This document shows positions 9,230 to 19,852 of a stretch of 45,000 bases of DNA, one piece after another. The notes below the pieces were generated by a model. That model was not told where the DNA came from and did not search any database. It saw nothing but the letters and a program-made list of their open reading frames with translations. Location: assembly GCA_009746045.1 (NCBI GenBank), contig RPFO01000079.1:5472161-5517160 (forward strand), in the 5' to 3' direction. Positions within the stretch are counted from its first letter, which is position 1; every line of letters starts with the position of its first letter. The position numbers and the translations under genes were made by a program. Origin of the DNA: Mesostigma viride (taxonomy: Eukaryota; Streptophyta; Mesostigmatophyceae; Mesostigmatales; Mesostigmataceae).

Positions 9230-10640
9230 CCCATAATAGGGTCGGTCATTGGTCATGCAACGGGGTACATTATGCACGCCACCTGACACTGGCAAGGTTC
9301 CACCCTGGCCGTCGGTTTCGGCATCGGATTCCCCCCCTGAGTAACCGACATCGCTTTGCCCCCCTGAGTTTCTGACTTTTCAGACGTCTGACCCAACCCA
9401 GTATGTTACCAGGTCTAGGTCAGCGCCAGCATGATCGACGTGATGAATGCAAGTGAGATGTGTGAGGGTGCCATGGTTTGTATAGGGGTGGTACATGTGG
9501 CCGGCAGTGTGCAGGTTATTTAAGATCAAGTTTTGTTGAGCATAGACACAACTGTTTTCGAGCATCCAGATATGCTAAAAAAGAAAAGGCATACGCACAT
9601 CTACAGCAGCTGCGCCAGATCGGCCATACCTCGTACTGGCCAAACACATGCTCCCCGTAAGCATAAACCCTCGAGAAACTATGAAATCACTGGATATTCA
9701 TGTTCGAAAAATCTCGAGTACAGAATACAGTGGCCAACAAGCCAGGAAAAAAACACCTGCCCTATCAAGTCAACAGAAAAAAAAACAGTTAGCACTCCTC
9801 TAGAGTGTGTACATAGTCAATGGCCTGCTCGCCAAGGATCCCTATTTAGTTTCCAAGCTACGGCGCCCGCTGAGCAGTTAGGTACAAGCAACATATCTGT
9901 CCCATGCTTCCAGCCATTTGAAAAAAAAAAAAAAAAACCTTTTTCCCCTGGGCATAAGCACATTTCCCTTCCCAATATCCTATGCATTCTCCTCCGTCGA
10001 TGGCTGTGTACACGGAAACGACAGTGCCATCGCGGTGCTTGCTGTTTCCCGCGGTACGTTCCCTGTAACAGAGTGGGGAGCGACAAGCAAATGCAGTCAT
10101 CACAAATTCATGTTAACGCCTGGAAACAAATTATGTTCCCAAAGCCTTCCCCAAACGAACCCTCCACCAAGGCGGTAAACATTGCAATGCAGCCATGTTG
10201 TTGATCTCTTTTCATGGCAAGGTTGGTTGGGTTCCTTCAGTACGAAGTGAGACAACTATATTCAGTATAGTGCAATGGTGGAGAGCTCGTAGGTACTGCC
10301 CAACGCATGCCTTGACCGTGCCAACGGCCAGGCGCGGGGCTGTCACACCAGGTTTACATGACATGGCGTCCACTGCCAACATGCCCACATACGTACCCAC
10401 CACATTCCCACATATGTACACAGCGCATGCAAACCCACATATGTACCCACCCGACGCACACCAACACGCACGCCAACCTGGCGATTCTCACGCCTAACGA
10501 CGTGTACTGCTGCCGTACGAACTCCCCAGTATAACCCCACTTTCATACTCCTGCAATTATGAAAGGGAATCATTCCTGTAATTATTACAGGAAATTCCTG
10601 TAACTATGACCAAACTTGCCAACGATGGGATAACAATAAG
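9230..10640. other. Gene-poor stretch
   Basis: No supported gene. It contains a poly-A run at 9921-9936, a run of short CACATA/GTACCCAC-type words at 10380-10460, and a small palindrome around CCTGTAATTATTACAGG (10573-10589). Open frames here span low-complexity sequence and show no family resemblance. Confidence 0.5.
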
Positions 10641-10646
10641 GTGGTC

Positions 10647-11161
10647 GAGGGGAGGGGGAGGGGGAGGGGGAGGGGAGGGGGAGGGAGGGGGGAGGGGAGG
10701 GGGAGGGGAGGGGAGGGAGGGGGAGGGGAGGGGAGGGGGAGGGGAGGGGAGGGAGGGAGGGGGAGGGGAGGGGGGGAGGGGGAGGGGGAGGGAGGGGAGG
10801 GGGAGGGGGAGGGGGAGGGGGAGGGGAGGGGGAGGGGGGGAGGGGAGGGGGAGGGGGAGGGGAGGGGAGGGGGAGGGGGAGGAGGGGGAGGGGAGGGGAG
10901 GGGAGGGGGAGGGGAGGGAGGGGAGGGGAGGGGGAGGGGGAGGGGGAGGGGAGGGGGAGGGGAGGGGAGGGGGAGGGGAGGGGGAGGGGGAGGGGGAGGG
11001 AGGGGGGAGGGGAGGGGGAGGGGGAGGGGAGGGGAGGGAGGGAGGGGAGGGGAGGGGGAGGGGAGGGGAGGGGAGGGAGAGGGGGGAGGGGAGGGGGAGG
11101 GGAGGGGAGGGGGAGGGGGAGGGAGGGGAGGGGACGGGGAGGGGAGGGGGAGGGGGAGGGG
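10647..11161. repeat. ~515-bp polypurine GGGGAG/GGGAGG array
   Basis: Plus strand is almost pure G with single A every 4-7 bases; the other strand is C/T only. The six 'open frames' of 186-245 codons across it are artefacts of the repeat. The strand bias and G-runs would allow quadruplex or triplex folding. It ends 46 bp from the stop codon of the CCDC6-like gene, so the sense transcript would enter a long C/T tract just after its stop. Confidence 0.95.
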
Positions 11162-11207
11162 AGCACGAGCTCGCAATGGCATTAAACACGCACCTCTCTG
11201 ACACCTG

Positions 11208-14200
11208 TCACAGCGTCGGGGACGCCTTCTTAGCACTGCACTCGGCGGCCAGCTTCATCTCCTCCACCTGCTTGCGCAGCTCCCGCGCCTGGCGCTGCGC
11301 GACACCAACCAGGACCCGGAAACCAAGCACCAAATGGGAGTGAGGGGGACGTCAGAACGCAGGGGTATGTGAGCAACCAGGCGCGTGCCTGCTTCTGTAC
11401 GCGGGGCCCGTGCGACGAATGCCAGTGGATAGCACCATCAGTAACGAGGCAGGCTAGCAGGCATGCATGACAGAGGGGGCACACTGAGGGGGCTGGGCGG
11501 TCTGATTTACGCACAAGACCAGTAGATCCGCCCAGAAAAGATATATTACATTTGCAAGACACCCTAAATCCAGGACACGATATTGCGCTGCAGCCACACG
11601 TGGCGGCGCGTGGCATAAAGGCAACAACATCCCATTCACCCCGCAGAAATCACGCGACCCTATTTGCACACTGGCGACCCTGCGAATCAGGCTTACGCTG
11701 GCAACAAATTGCTTGCACGGCACGCTCGCTACGCCATGCGCCTCTAGCCTTGACTATCTTCCTGCACTGACAGTCTTCCTGCCGCCAGGCATGCTTATAA
11801 AAGAGCAAGTCCATATTACACATCCATTCAGTAGACAAGCTTACGGACAGATGCTGTAGACAAGCTCCATACAACGATCCCATAGACAAGCTTCATAGAC
11901 AATCTCACCACCGCGTCCTGCGAGGGCATGCCGCGCGTCTCGCCCGAGCTCCGCCGCTCCCTCTCCCACGTCGGCACCACGCGGCCGCCGCCCAGCGACT
12001 GGCTGTGGCCAAGAATCGCGTAGTTGGGGTCCATCTGAACGGGTGACCGGCGCGCCATGGGTACCCCGTGAGCCACGTTTTCCTCCCAGGGGTAGGGGGA
12101 GCGCCCGCCAATGGGGTGCGTGTGGCTGCGGGCGCTGTTCGGGTGAGAGCCGTCGTGCGAATGACCTTCCTCGTCGTCTGAGTGGCGAGGCGTGAAGTGC
12201 ACGTCAGCGCTCTCCAACTGTCGCTCCAGGTAGCTGCGCAGGCGCCCGAGGGGGGGGAAGGGCGGGGAGTGTCAGGTTAGGCCAGGGGTGCAGAGGGGGG
12301 GGGGGGGGGGGGAGAAGATGGATGGTCAAGGAGATGAAAAGAAAAGGAAAGGAGATGATTGGAGATGAGGGGGAGCTCGTAACATGAACAAGGGGGCGGG
12401 AAGAGGAGGGTTTTGGGAGGGAAAGCAGGGGGAAGCACATACCAATATCCTCAAGGTGGAAGGGGGAGGGGGGCCTCACAAAGCCTAGAGAAAAGGTTAG
12501 GTCAAGGTGACCTTGAGCCCAACCGGAAAGGGGATGTGAGCTGCAACCTCCGAAAGAGAAGCCAGCCCACGGCGCGGTATGGAACCAAAAACGCCTACGT
12601 GCCACCGCACGGTGCATCGCGTCTGAACATAAGAAACGGGGCTAAGGCCTGTCCCCCTCCATAGCGACTACCCCATTTCTGACAGCACACGCCTGGCAAG
12701 ATCGACCAGTCATGGACCCCATGGAATCTGCCCCCACCTGCTGGGATCCATGCATCAAAATCCCAGGAGGTCCTTGGTCACCCCGGTTTGCACCCCCCCC
12801 CCCAGGGATTGATGAATCAGTCTCGCGCTCCCGTTGGGGAGCCACGAAGCACAATACCACCCTATTAAAGTCCTCGCCATCCCTGTTTGTTGCACAGTGA
12901 GATCCAGGGATGTGAAACCCCCAGGTGTCTAACCCCATAGCTTTGTACCCCCCAGGTTGTAAAGCCCCATCCATCACTTCCGTACCGGTTGCGCGCCACC
13001 AGCTCGTCGATCTGCGTCTGCATGCGGTTGACGATGAACTCCTCCTCCTGCTCCAGACTGTTCTCCAGATCCACCTGGCACACGTCACCGCCGGCGGCCA
13101 TCACAGGCACGCAGCACGCAGCACGCCACATTCACGACATGCCAGAATGGTAGCCAGGCGGGCAGGCAGCGTGTGGCACAAGATGCAGGAGGGTTTGAGC
13201 ATGTCAGTTGTGCACGTGTCTGAGTGACAGCATGCATGTGCATGGGTGCGTGTGAGGACAGGTGCGTGAGTGCCTGTAAACATGTACACGTGCAGACATC
13301 CATCCACGCGGGGACCTGCGCGCATCTCCTCCCTGGAAAGGATGGGGTGTAATACACGCGAGAGCCTGCTGGTATCGCAGCCCCACCACATCCACCGAGC
13401 CCCTAGCGTGAAACCATGGAGGCATTTTCCACACCCGCGGTTGCTGGCCTTCCGCGCGATCGGGCTTGTGTTCAAACAAGACAGGAAGCGGGCCCGCCCA
13501 CCTCCCCATTAAGCTTGCAGTTAGTAATAAGAAATTAGAAACAAGGTGATCATGAGCAGAAAGCAGGTTTAGCCGCGTACCTTCTCGCGGTTGAGCTTGC
13601 GCTTGTCGCGCGCCAGCTCGGTCACGTGCTTCTCCAGCAGCGCCTTCTCCTTGGTCAGCTTGGCCTTCTCGCGGCCAATGTCCTCCACCTGGCCAGTCCG
13701 GGGGCAGGGGGCAGGGGGCAGGGGGCAGGGGGCAGGTGGGGGGATAGTAAAAATGTTGGTCAGTGGAGGAGGGGCCAGGAAGTATAGGAGGTAGGGTACT
13801 GCTAGTATATTCAGGGGTATGGCGCACCACATGCCGTGAGGTACAAAAAAAATGGAGCAGCCCAAACAAACACACAGTGGCTTATGCATGCTGCATGCGC
13901 CGGGGAAATGCTGACCCATGCCACAACCAACGCAGTTGACGCTCCGCGGCACCCAGGGTCGGGTGTGGCCGACGTAAAGCGAGGCAAGGGTTGCGGGCAT
14001 GCCGCCAATCACAAGGAGCGGAAGAGCGCAAAGGTGCCCCCGCACTGTACCACACGGTATAGCGAGTAGTCATAGTATTCACTATAGCGAGTAGTTATAG
14101 TATTCACTATAGCGAGTAGTTATAGTATTCACACTCTTACCTGCAGCAGCAGCTTGTGGGTTAAGGATAGAGAGTACACGCTATTTTTTTAGTGGTATAA

Positions 14201-16360
14201 ACAGTTTGTTGTCACTCTGTTCCTACCTGATGCGGCAACAAGTTCATGGTATAATCTTACTCTCTCCTTCTGGCCGCGCACGTGCGTGCACATGTCCTAG
14301 TAATAGTTACGTCCCTACCTGCTGCTACGGGTAAATGCTCTGCGGTTCCCCCATGGACCTTGCGACCTAATTAAATGATAGTCAATCAGTTACCTGCTGC
14401 TGCAGCTTGTTCACGATGTACTCTTTCTCGCTCCTTCTCTTGCGCGTACATGTCCTATGACATCAGGTGTCATGTGTGTACATGTTCTATAAATAGATGC
14501 GCCCCTACCTGCTGCTGCAGCTTGTTCACGATGTACTCCTGCTCCGCCTCGAGCTGGTTCTCCAAATCCACCTTCTCCCGGTTGAGCTTGGCCTTCTCCT
14601 CACTCAGCTGCCCCAGCTGCTTCTGCAGCTTGTTCACAATGTACTCCTGCTCCGCCTCCAGGCGGTTCTCCAGATCGGCTTTCTCTTGGTTGAGCTGGGG
14701 GGGCGAGCGTCGCGCGTGGCCGCATGGGAGTGGTGGGGGGTGGCGGGGTGCAGCACACAACACAGTGCATGGGGAGGGCAATGATACGTCCCTTGGTTGA
14801 GCCGCGCGGGTGGGCACCAATATTTGGTCACACATGAAGGGGGGGAGCGGCGGGGTGAAGCACATACCATTAGCACGCGGGGGAAGGACACAACTAACAG
14901 GCACCATCATGTGCCAAGCGCCAGCATCAACCTGTGGAGTAGCTGCAAGGGGTGCGCATCCACGGGATGAGCTTGACTACCTGATTCGACCTAGCCGCAC
15001 ACAGGGACGCGATGGGCATGAGGTGGCGAGGCTACGGCTTGGCGAGGCAACTGCTGTGAGTGCGCCACTACAGTGTCCGTGATGTGCCCACTACAGTGTC
15101 CGCGATGTGCCCACTTGCTACGGCTTGGCGAGGCAACCGCTGAGAGTGCGCCACTACAGAGTCCGTGATCTGCCCACTACATTGTCCGTGACGTGCCCAC
15201 TTGCTACGGCTTGGTGAGGCGTCCCCTTTTCAAGACGGTCGGTTTCTGATCATGTGGGCCTTTGGCCATGATCCAACCATGCCATGGTGCCGTGGCCCTG
15301 AAACGTATATTTCAGGCACACTTGCACCGCTCTCCGGTTAAGAGCTCTTCCGCAGTTGGGCTATTATTTGGGGGGTGCCGTGGCCCAAAAACTTATACAG
15401 GGCTAAATTTTAGGATGCCTTCGGATCAGGAGACCCTACAGACGTGAAATCGTGCGAGAGGTCCAGTGCTAGATCCAGTATGGTACGAAGATTAGTTCAC
15501 AGTGACAGGACTGTCTGCTGCCAACCGCTTCAAAGCACCCACCAGAGCAGTCAGACACCGCCGTACAGCGGCAGAATTACACTTGCAAAGTACTGCAGTA
15601 AGATTATTGGCCTTGGATTACATAACCACAAGAGCATAGTTCATAACCACGAGTAGCAATTTATGGGGTCACTTGCAGCACAAGAACCTGAATAGAATAG
15701 AAATTCGTGGCAGTTCTCCTGATATTCCCCCCTCACCTTTTCAAGCCGCTTCTGCAACGTGTTTGTCAAGAACTCCTCCTCTTGTTCCACCTCATTAGCC
15801 AGCGCCTGCTTCTCATTCTTCAGCTCCCCCAACCGCTTGACCAACTTGTTGGTGATGAACTCCTCTTCCTGCTCCACTTGCATTTGCTGGCGTGCAGGCA
15901 AGCGGCACGCGGGAACATACATGCGGGGGGGCAAAATCCATCCACCGTTCAGCAGTCAGCCGGCTAGCGAGCGGAAAGGGCGAGGGAGTAATCCCCACCT
16001 CGCAAGTTTATGGCAGACTGGTCCATGCAGTCGCTAACGTGCCAACGCAGACCATGCCATCTTTTTATCCAGCCATGCATCCAGGGACCATTAAGGCAAT
16101 GCACATGAAAACAACAGGGAAAGGGCACTCTACATTGAAAACGATGTCATAAAGAGATGGCTTCTAGAAAGCAACACAAATGCGGGCTCGATGACATCCA
16201 ACAAGCTGGGGCTCACAATATTGAGGCTGGCTTCCTTGACCTTCCTCAGCTCCTCCACTAAGCTGGCCGATTTCTTTTTCTCCGCAGTAAGCTCATGTTG
16301 CAACCGGGTAATCGTCTCCTGCAGCTGCGCAACACTGGCATCTGTAGCCGGCTCCGCCAT
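11208..16360 (-). CDS. CCDC6-like coiled-coil protein (DUF2046 family), 7 exons, about 362 aa
   Basis: Exons on the minus strand, in order: 16360-16217, 15886-15737, 14694-14509, 13688-13581, 13074-12986, 12233-11909, 11294-11208. All have GT donors and AG acceptors and the phases agree (0,0,0,0,2,0). The stop is at 11208-11210. The protein is helical almost throughout. The signature E-Q-E-(E/Y)-(F/Y)-(I/L)-x-N-(K/R)-(L/M) occurs five times (near residues 53, 82, 113, 149 and 204), alternating with EKxxLExxLE heptads. This repeat pattern and the exon-1/2 join ASLNI-QMQVEQEEEF match human CCDC6. After the coil comes a Ser/His/Pro-rich tail with RRSPVQMDPNYAIL, and a short helical end, RELRKQVEEMKLAAECSAKK. 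In animals CCDC6 is a DNA-damage and cell-cycle scaffold; its role here is unknown. It is divergent from DHCR24. Exons 6 and 7 are less conserved. Confidence 0.85.
12828..12841. repeat. Hairpin CTCCC-GTTG-GGGAG in a CCDC6-like intron
   Basis: A perfect 5-bp stem with a 4-base loop, next to GATTGATGAATCA. It resembles the minus-orientation retroposon 3' ends seen elsewhere in the window (for example 5179 and 19874). Probably a decayed insertion in the intron between exons 5 and 6. Confidence 0.45.
13702..13737. repeat. Short GGGGGCA tandem array
   Basis: About five copies of a GGGGGCA-type unit lie only some 14 bases upstream (minus sense) of the acceptor of exon 4 of the CCDC6-like gene. On the sense strand the unit is pyrimidine-rich (TGCCCCC), so it serves as that intron's polypyrimidine tract. 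Confidence 0.7.
14055..14130. repeat. 25-bp tandem repeat, three copies
   Basis: Unit TATAGCGAGTAGTTATAGTA plus TTCAC, repeated three times with one base change, within an intron of the CCDC6-like gene. Confidence 0.85.
14135..14460 (-). repeat. Partial copies of an exon/donor region inside the following intron
   Basis: The 3' end of exon 3 with its donor (plus strand CCTACCTGCTGCTGCAGCTT at 14504-14523, then GTTCACGATGTACTC) is copied at 14391-14425 (TTACCTGCTGCTGCAGCTTG). Shorter matches lie near 14313 (CCTACCTGCTGCTACGG) and 14137 (TTACCTGCAGCAGCAGCTTG). Flanking words such as CATGTCCTA and TCCTTCT recur as well. These look like tandem duplications of roughly 110-180 bp that carry a splice donor with them. 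Confidence 0.65.
15020..15220. repeat. ~84-100-bp tandem repeat, about two copies
   Basis: GCTACGGCTTGGCGAGGCAA and GTGCGCCACTACAG followed by GTCCGTGA and TGCCCAC occur at about 15030-15113 and 15118-15205, then begin a third time (GCTACGGCTTGGTGAGGCG). It lies in the intron between exons 2 and 3 of the CCDC6-like gene. Confidence 0.8.
15314..15475 (+). mobile_element. SINE-like dispersed repeat, copy 1
   Basis: Shares with 35735-35862, in the same order: ACACTTGCAC, CTC-CGGTTAAGAGCT, CAGTTGGGCTAT, GGATGCCTTCGGATCAG, GAGACCC, GAAATC and GAGGTCC-ATCCAGTAT. This copy has an extra ~45 bp in the middle. No protein is encoded. Confidence 0.65.
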
Positions 16361-16519
16361 GGTTACCTAAATAAATAATTGGTGTCAGATCACCTAGATG
16401 AAAGCTCGCGCGGCATGCCGGGCAGCCGTGCTGCAACTTGACAGTCGATAATTTCCGTGCTGTGATTTTTCTGATGAAATGCGTTCACAAGAGCCTTCTG
16501 CCACTGTACGTCTCCCTAC

Positions 16520-16660
16520 CCCGATGGGATTGCGACCATCAACGAAATTTCCCACCAGCTGAACCGTGACGTGCAATGGAAGACGCCTGTGCGAAGTTGG
16601 GCGTCCAAATGCTGACTGCAGCGCCCTGTACTCCGCATCTGTGGGGCGAGGACGGTTCAT
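16520..16660 (-). CDS. Possible upstream first exon of the CCDC6-like gene
   Basis: Minus-strand ATG at 16658-16660 opens 47 codons (MNRPRPTDAEYRALQSAFG..., ending GRNPIG) up to a GT donor (GTAGGG). An AG acceptor after TTATTTATTTAG lies just before 16366. Joined, the phase is 0 and the frame runs through two codons (GTA ACC) straight into the ATG at 16360, giving an N-terminal extension of 49 residues. An in-frame TAG just upstream of GTA means the unspliced form would have to start at 16360. I do not recognise the extension. It could be a separate short gene or chance. Confidence 0.4.
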
Positions 16661-17029
16661 GTGACGATTGAGGAACCGAGGATTCCGATTTTCATTTGCA
16701 AGTCCTGAAGTCGTTCACAAGTCCTGAAGAAGTAAAAAGTCATTCACGCCTTCAGTTGAGTTCGACGTCTTTTACTCGCGGCTTGATGCGTGAACCCAAC
16801 TTAAGGCATGCATGTCTCTACTTAATGGTACTAATTTGAACTCAATATACTAAACTCTTTTGAACAATTTTCAACTTTTAAGATGCCGAAATCCATGTAA
16901 GCGGAACCACAGACAAGATGCCGAAATCCAATTCGATCATGATTCGACCCAACTTAAGGCGTGAACACAACTAATTAAGCCACCCCTCTTGTACTGTACT
17001 GTACTGTACTGCACTGTAACATTTGCCTA

Positions 17030-17311
17030 AGGCTGCCCCTGCTTGGTCCCTCGCGAGGTTGCTGGGCAAATTTTGGCCAGTAAAACATCCTCTACTGTAC
17101 AGTACTGTACTTTTTCCGGGTAAATGGGTATTTTTATTAACCAATAGGAATATCATTAGGTGAAGAGGTACCACGTATCGACCAGCTGGTTACCCTCTAC
17201 AGTACTCCTCTACAGTACTGTACTCCTCTACTGTACAGTACTGTACAGTAGGATGTTTTACTGGCCAAAATTTGCCCAGCAACCTCGCGAGGGACCAAGC
17301 AGGGGCAGCCT
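17030..17311. repeat. Long inverted repeat (foldback) upstream of DHCR24
   Basis: The arm at 17030-17110 (AGGCTGCCCCTGCTTGGTCC ... ACATCCT then CTGTACAGTACTGTAC) is repeated in reverse complement at 17233-17311. The first ~65 bp of the arms match exactly. The spacer is about 122 bp. The tips are TACTGTAC palindromes, and more GTACTGTACT repeats lie at 16991-17010 and 17200-17233. No coding capacity. It ends about 316 bp upstream of the DHCR24 start codon. Confidence 0.9.
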
Positions 17312-17627
17312 ACCCACTAGAGTACACTGTACTTACTGTACAGTAGCCTTGTTCGGTGAAAGTCGACCAAATGTCACCACATGTGCGCCGTGCGGTCGCG
17401 GTCAGCCATCAGTGGTCCGCGGCAGAGGCAACCCGTATTTTCAGTTCGCCGCGCCCGCCTTGCTGTTGCTAGCTGGACAACTCATCAAACGCGGCCAGGC
17501 CGGCCACGCCTCCCGGCCACCAACTGCTGCGTGCGTGCACGGCGGCATATTTGTAGCACGCTGCAGCCACGACCTGCGCACTTGAGCCAGCGAGCACGTC
17601 TCGCAGGCGAAGGTTAGCATTGCAAAC

Positions 17628-19199
17628 ATGGCGGGCATAAAGATTCCTCCGTCCCAGAATGAGTGGTGGCTGGCCGATATCCTCGTGCAGTTCCGATGGC
17701 TCATCGTCGTGCCCATTGTGCTGCCAATGTCGTTCCTTTTCGACCTGTACTGGCGCGTGCGCGACTGGTACTACAAGGTCTGGAAGAGGGCGCCAGAGGA
17801 GCACGACAAGCGTGTGAAGCACATCCAGACCCAGATGAACAATTGGCGCAAGTCTGGCAGCAAAGAGCTTCTTTGCACGTCGCGCAAGCCTTGGCTCACA
17901 ATCAGTACCCGCGTGGCTGAGTACAAGAAGAAGGAGAACGCCATCGATGTCGACCTGTGGGACATTCTCGACGTCAATTTCGAGAAGAAGACCGTCACCG
18001 TGGAGCCCCTGGTCAACATTGGCCAGCTGACCCATTTCCTCGTCCCCCAGGGATGGACACTCCCCGTCGTGCCCGAGATGGACGACCTGACCGTGAGCGG
18101 CCTGATTCTGGGCTATGGCGTCGAGTGCAGCTCCCACAAGTATGGCCTGTTCAGCGAGATTGTGAAGTCCATGGAGGTGGTCGTCGCCGACGGCTCCATC
18201 GTTCGCTGCAGCCGCACCGAGAACGTCGAGCTGTTCGACGCGCTCCCCTGGTCGCTGGGCGCGCTGGGCTTCCTTGTCAAAGTCGAGCTCCAGATCATCC
18301 CCTGCAAGCCGTACGTGAAGCTGGACTACATCCCCGTGCACAGCCTCAAGGAGATGTGCGACGTGTTCGAGAAGTACTCGTGCATGCCCAACCCGCCCGA
18401 GTTCGTCGAGTCGATCCAATACGCGCCGGACCGCGGCGTGGTCATGGTCGGCGAGTTCTCTGACAACAAGAAGGAGAAGCTCCCGGTGAATGCGATTGGC
18501 TGGTGGTTCAAGCCCTGGTTTTACAAGCACGTGGAGACCTTCCTTATGAAGGGCCGCAAGAGCGAGGCCATCCCGCTGCGTGAGTACTACCACCGCCACA
18601 CCAAGGCCATCTTCTGGGAGGCCGAGCTCATCGTCCCCTTCGGCAACCACCCGCTCTTCCGCTGGCTGCTCGGCTGGCTCATGCCGCCCAAGGTTTCTTT
18701 CCTCAAGCTCACGCAGGGCGAGAAGATCCGAGAGTATTACGCAGACCGCCACGTGGCGCAGGACGGGCTCGTCCCCATCAACCGCCTGCTGGAGACCCTG
18801 GAGTACTTCCACGAGATCTGGGAGTGCTACCCGCTCTGGTTCGCCCCGATGAATGTCATCCGCCGTGGCGGGGCCATCCGCCCTGCCCAGAAGCAGCTGG
18901 ACGAGGAGATGTTTGTCGACATTGGCGCCTACTACGCCCCCGGGCGCGTCCTGCGCGGCGAGCCGTTCGACGGCGCTGCTGCCACCCGCAAGTTCGAGGC
19001 GTTTATGACCAAGATTGGCGGGTACCAGTGCCTGCACGCCGTCACGGAGCTCACGCGCGAGGAGTACAACGCCATGTTCGACATGACGCTCTACAACCAG
19101 ATGCGCAAGAAGCTGGGCGCCGAGGGCGTGTTCATGGATGCGTACGACAAGGTCAAGCGCAACCGCAAGAACAAGAAGCCAGCGGTTGCCGCCAAGTAG
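17628..19199 (+). CDS. Delta(24)-sterol reductase (DHCR24 / DWF1 family)
   Basis: A single uninterrupted frame of 523 codons. The start fits (AAACATGG) and the length is near that of the animal enzyme (about 516) and shorter than plant DWF1 (about 561). Residues 22-42 form one hydrophobic segment, the ER membrane anchor of the family. The FAD-binding (PCMH-type) domain covers about 60-225, with VEPLVNIGQLTHFL, DDLTVSGLILGYGVE, SSHKYGLF, VVADGSIVRCS and PWSLGALGFLV. The C-terminal part has IGWWFKPWFYKHVE, YHRHTKAIFWE, PFGNHP and SFLKLTQGEK. Members use NADPH and FAD to reduce the C24 side-chain double bond of sterol intermediates. Third positions are mostly G or C. Unusually for this window there are no introns, while both neighbours have many. 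Confidence 0.97.
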   Translation: MAGIKIPPSQNEWWLADILVQFRWLIVVPIVLPMSFLFDLYWRVRDWYYKVWKRAPEEHDKRVKHIQTQMNNWRKSGSKELLCTSRKPWLTISTRVAEYKKKENAIDVDLWDILDVNFEKKTVTVEPLVNIGQLTHFLVPQGWTLPVVPEMDDLTVSGLILGYGVECSSHKYGLFSEIVKSMEVVVADGSIVRCSRTENVELFDALPWSLGALGFLVKVELQIIPCKPYVKLDYIPVHSLKEMCDVFEKYSCMPNPPEFVESIQYAPDRGVVMVGEFSDNKKEKLPVNAIGWWFKPWFYKHVETFLMKGRKSEAIPLREYYHRHTKAIFWEAELIVPFGNHPLFRWLLGWLMPPKVSFLKLTQGEKIREYYADRHVAQDGLVPINRLLETLEYFHEIWECYPLWFAPMNVIRRGGAIRPAQKQLDEEMFVDIGAYYAPGRVLRGEPFDGAAATRKFEAFMTKIGGYQCLHAVTELTREEYNAMFDMTLYNQMRKKLGAEGVFMDAYDKVKRNRKNKKPAVAAK

Positions 19200-19790
19200 A
19201 GGATGTCGATTGCTAGCATGTAGAGCCGGCCAAGTGGGGCACAGCTTGCACATCGAGTAAGGAGGCGGTGGCACAGGGGGCTTTGAGGAGGCGTTGGCGA
19301 GGATGGCTTGCAAGTCGATTGGGTCGTGGTCGCATGCGTGGAGTGGGCCAGTCGTACGAGCTCTCACTTGGTTGTCGCGCGTTGCAGGGTTCCCCATGTG
19401 TCGTTGTCTGATCTCAACGCTGGTGCGGGTGATGGCCAGTTTGGTTTCGCGTGGGTCCATGCTAGTACCCTTGCCATGGGTAAGACGTTTCCCGGCTACC
19501 AGGGTCGTCTGTACTTGCAAGTACTGAGAAGGGAGGTGTCTTGTTGAAATCGGCCTGGTTGCATCTTGGATGCAGGGGCAGTGGGTCGGATGGGGTCGTA
19601 TCATGATCCCTTCGGGTTGCCCATTTTGCGGGCTGCTGCAAGTATTTGCGTCCATAGGATATGCAATCACATTTGACGGGCGGAAACTGCCAGCTTTGAG
19701 AATAACATGTGGAAGCGCCCTGGACTTTTCTTTGATGTGATTATACCACAAGTTCCTGTGCCGTTTCCGTAATGAGTCTGGGGTCATGGC
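19200..19790 (+). other. 3' flank of DHCR24
   Basis: No further gene seen; it probably contains the 3' UTR. I see no unambiguous polyadenylation signal. Ordinary unique-looking sequence. Confidence 0.4.
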
Positions 19791-19852
19791 AGTAGTGTAG
19801 AATACTGAACAGCGAGCAGGATATGTTGCAGCACAAATAAGTGCCCCTGATT

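Noticed and set aside
9533-10204. 223-codon frame on the plus strand
   Set aside because: It includes a poly-A run read as lysines and low-complexity sequence. Nothing supports it as coding.
10557-11343. Open frames of 186-245 codons rich in Gly/Glu/Arg or Pro/Ser/Leu
   Set aside because: Translations of the polypurine array. No unique sequence of length is included.
16121-16217. Extension of the first CCDC6-like exon past 16217
   Set aside because: A GTGAGC donor at 16216-16211 and the family's join ASLNI-Q place the exon end at 16217; codons beyond it match nothing.
17469-19787. A 772-codon open frame on the minus strand across DHCR24
   Set aside because: It is antisense to a clear conserved enzyme. 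Strong G/C at third positions of the real gene removes stops on this frame. The product has no recognisable domains.
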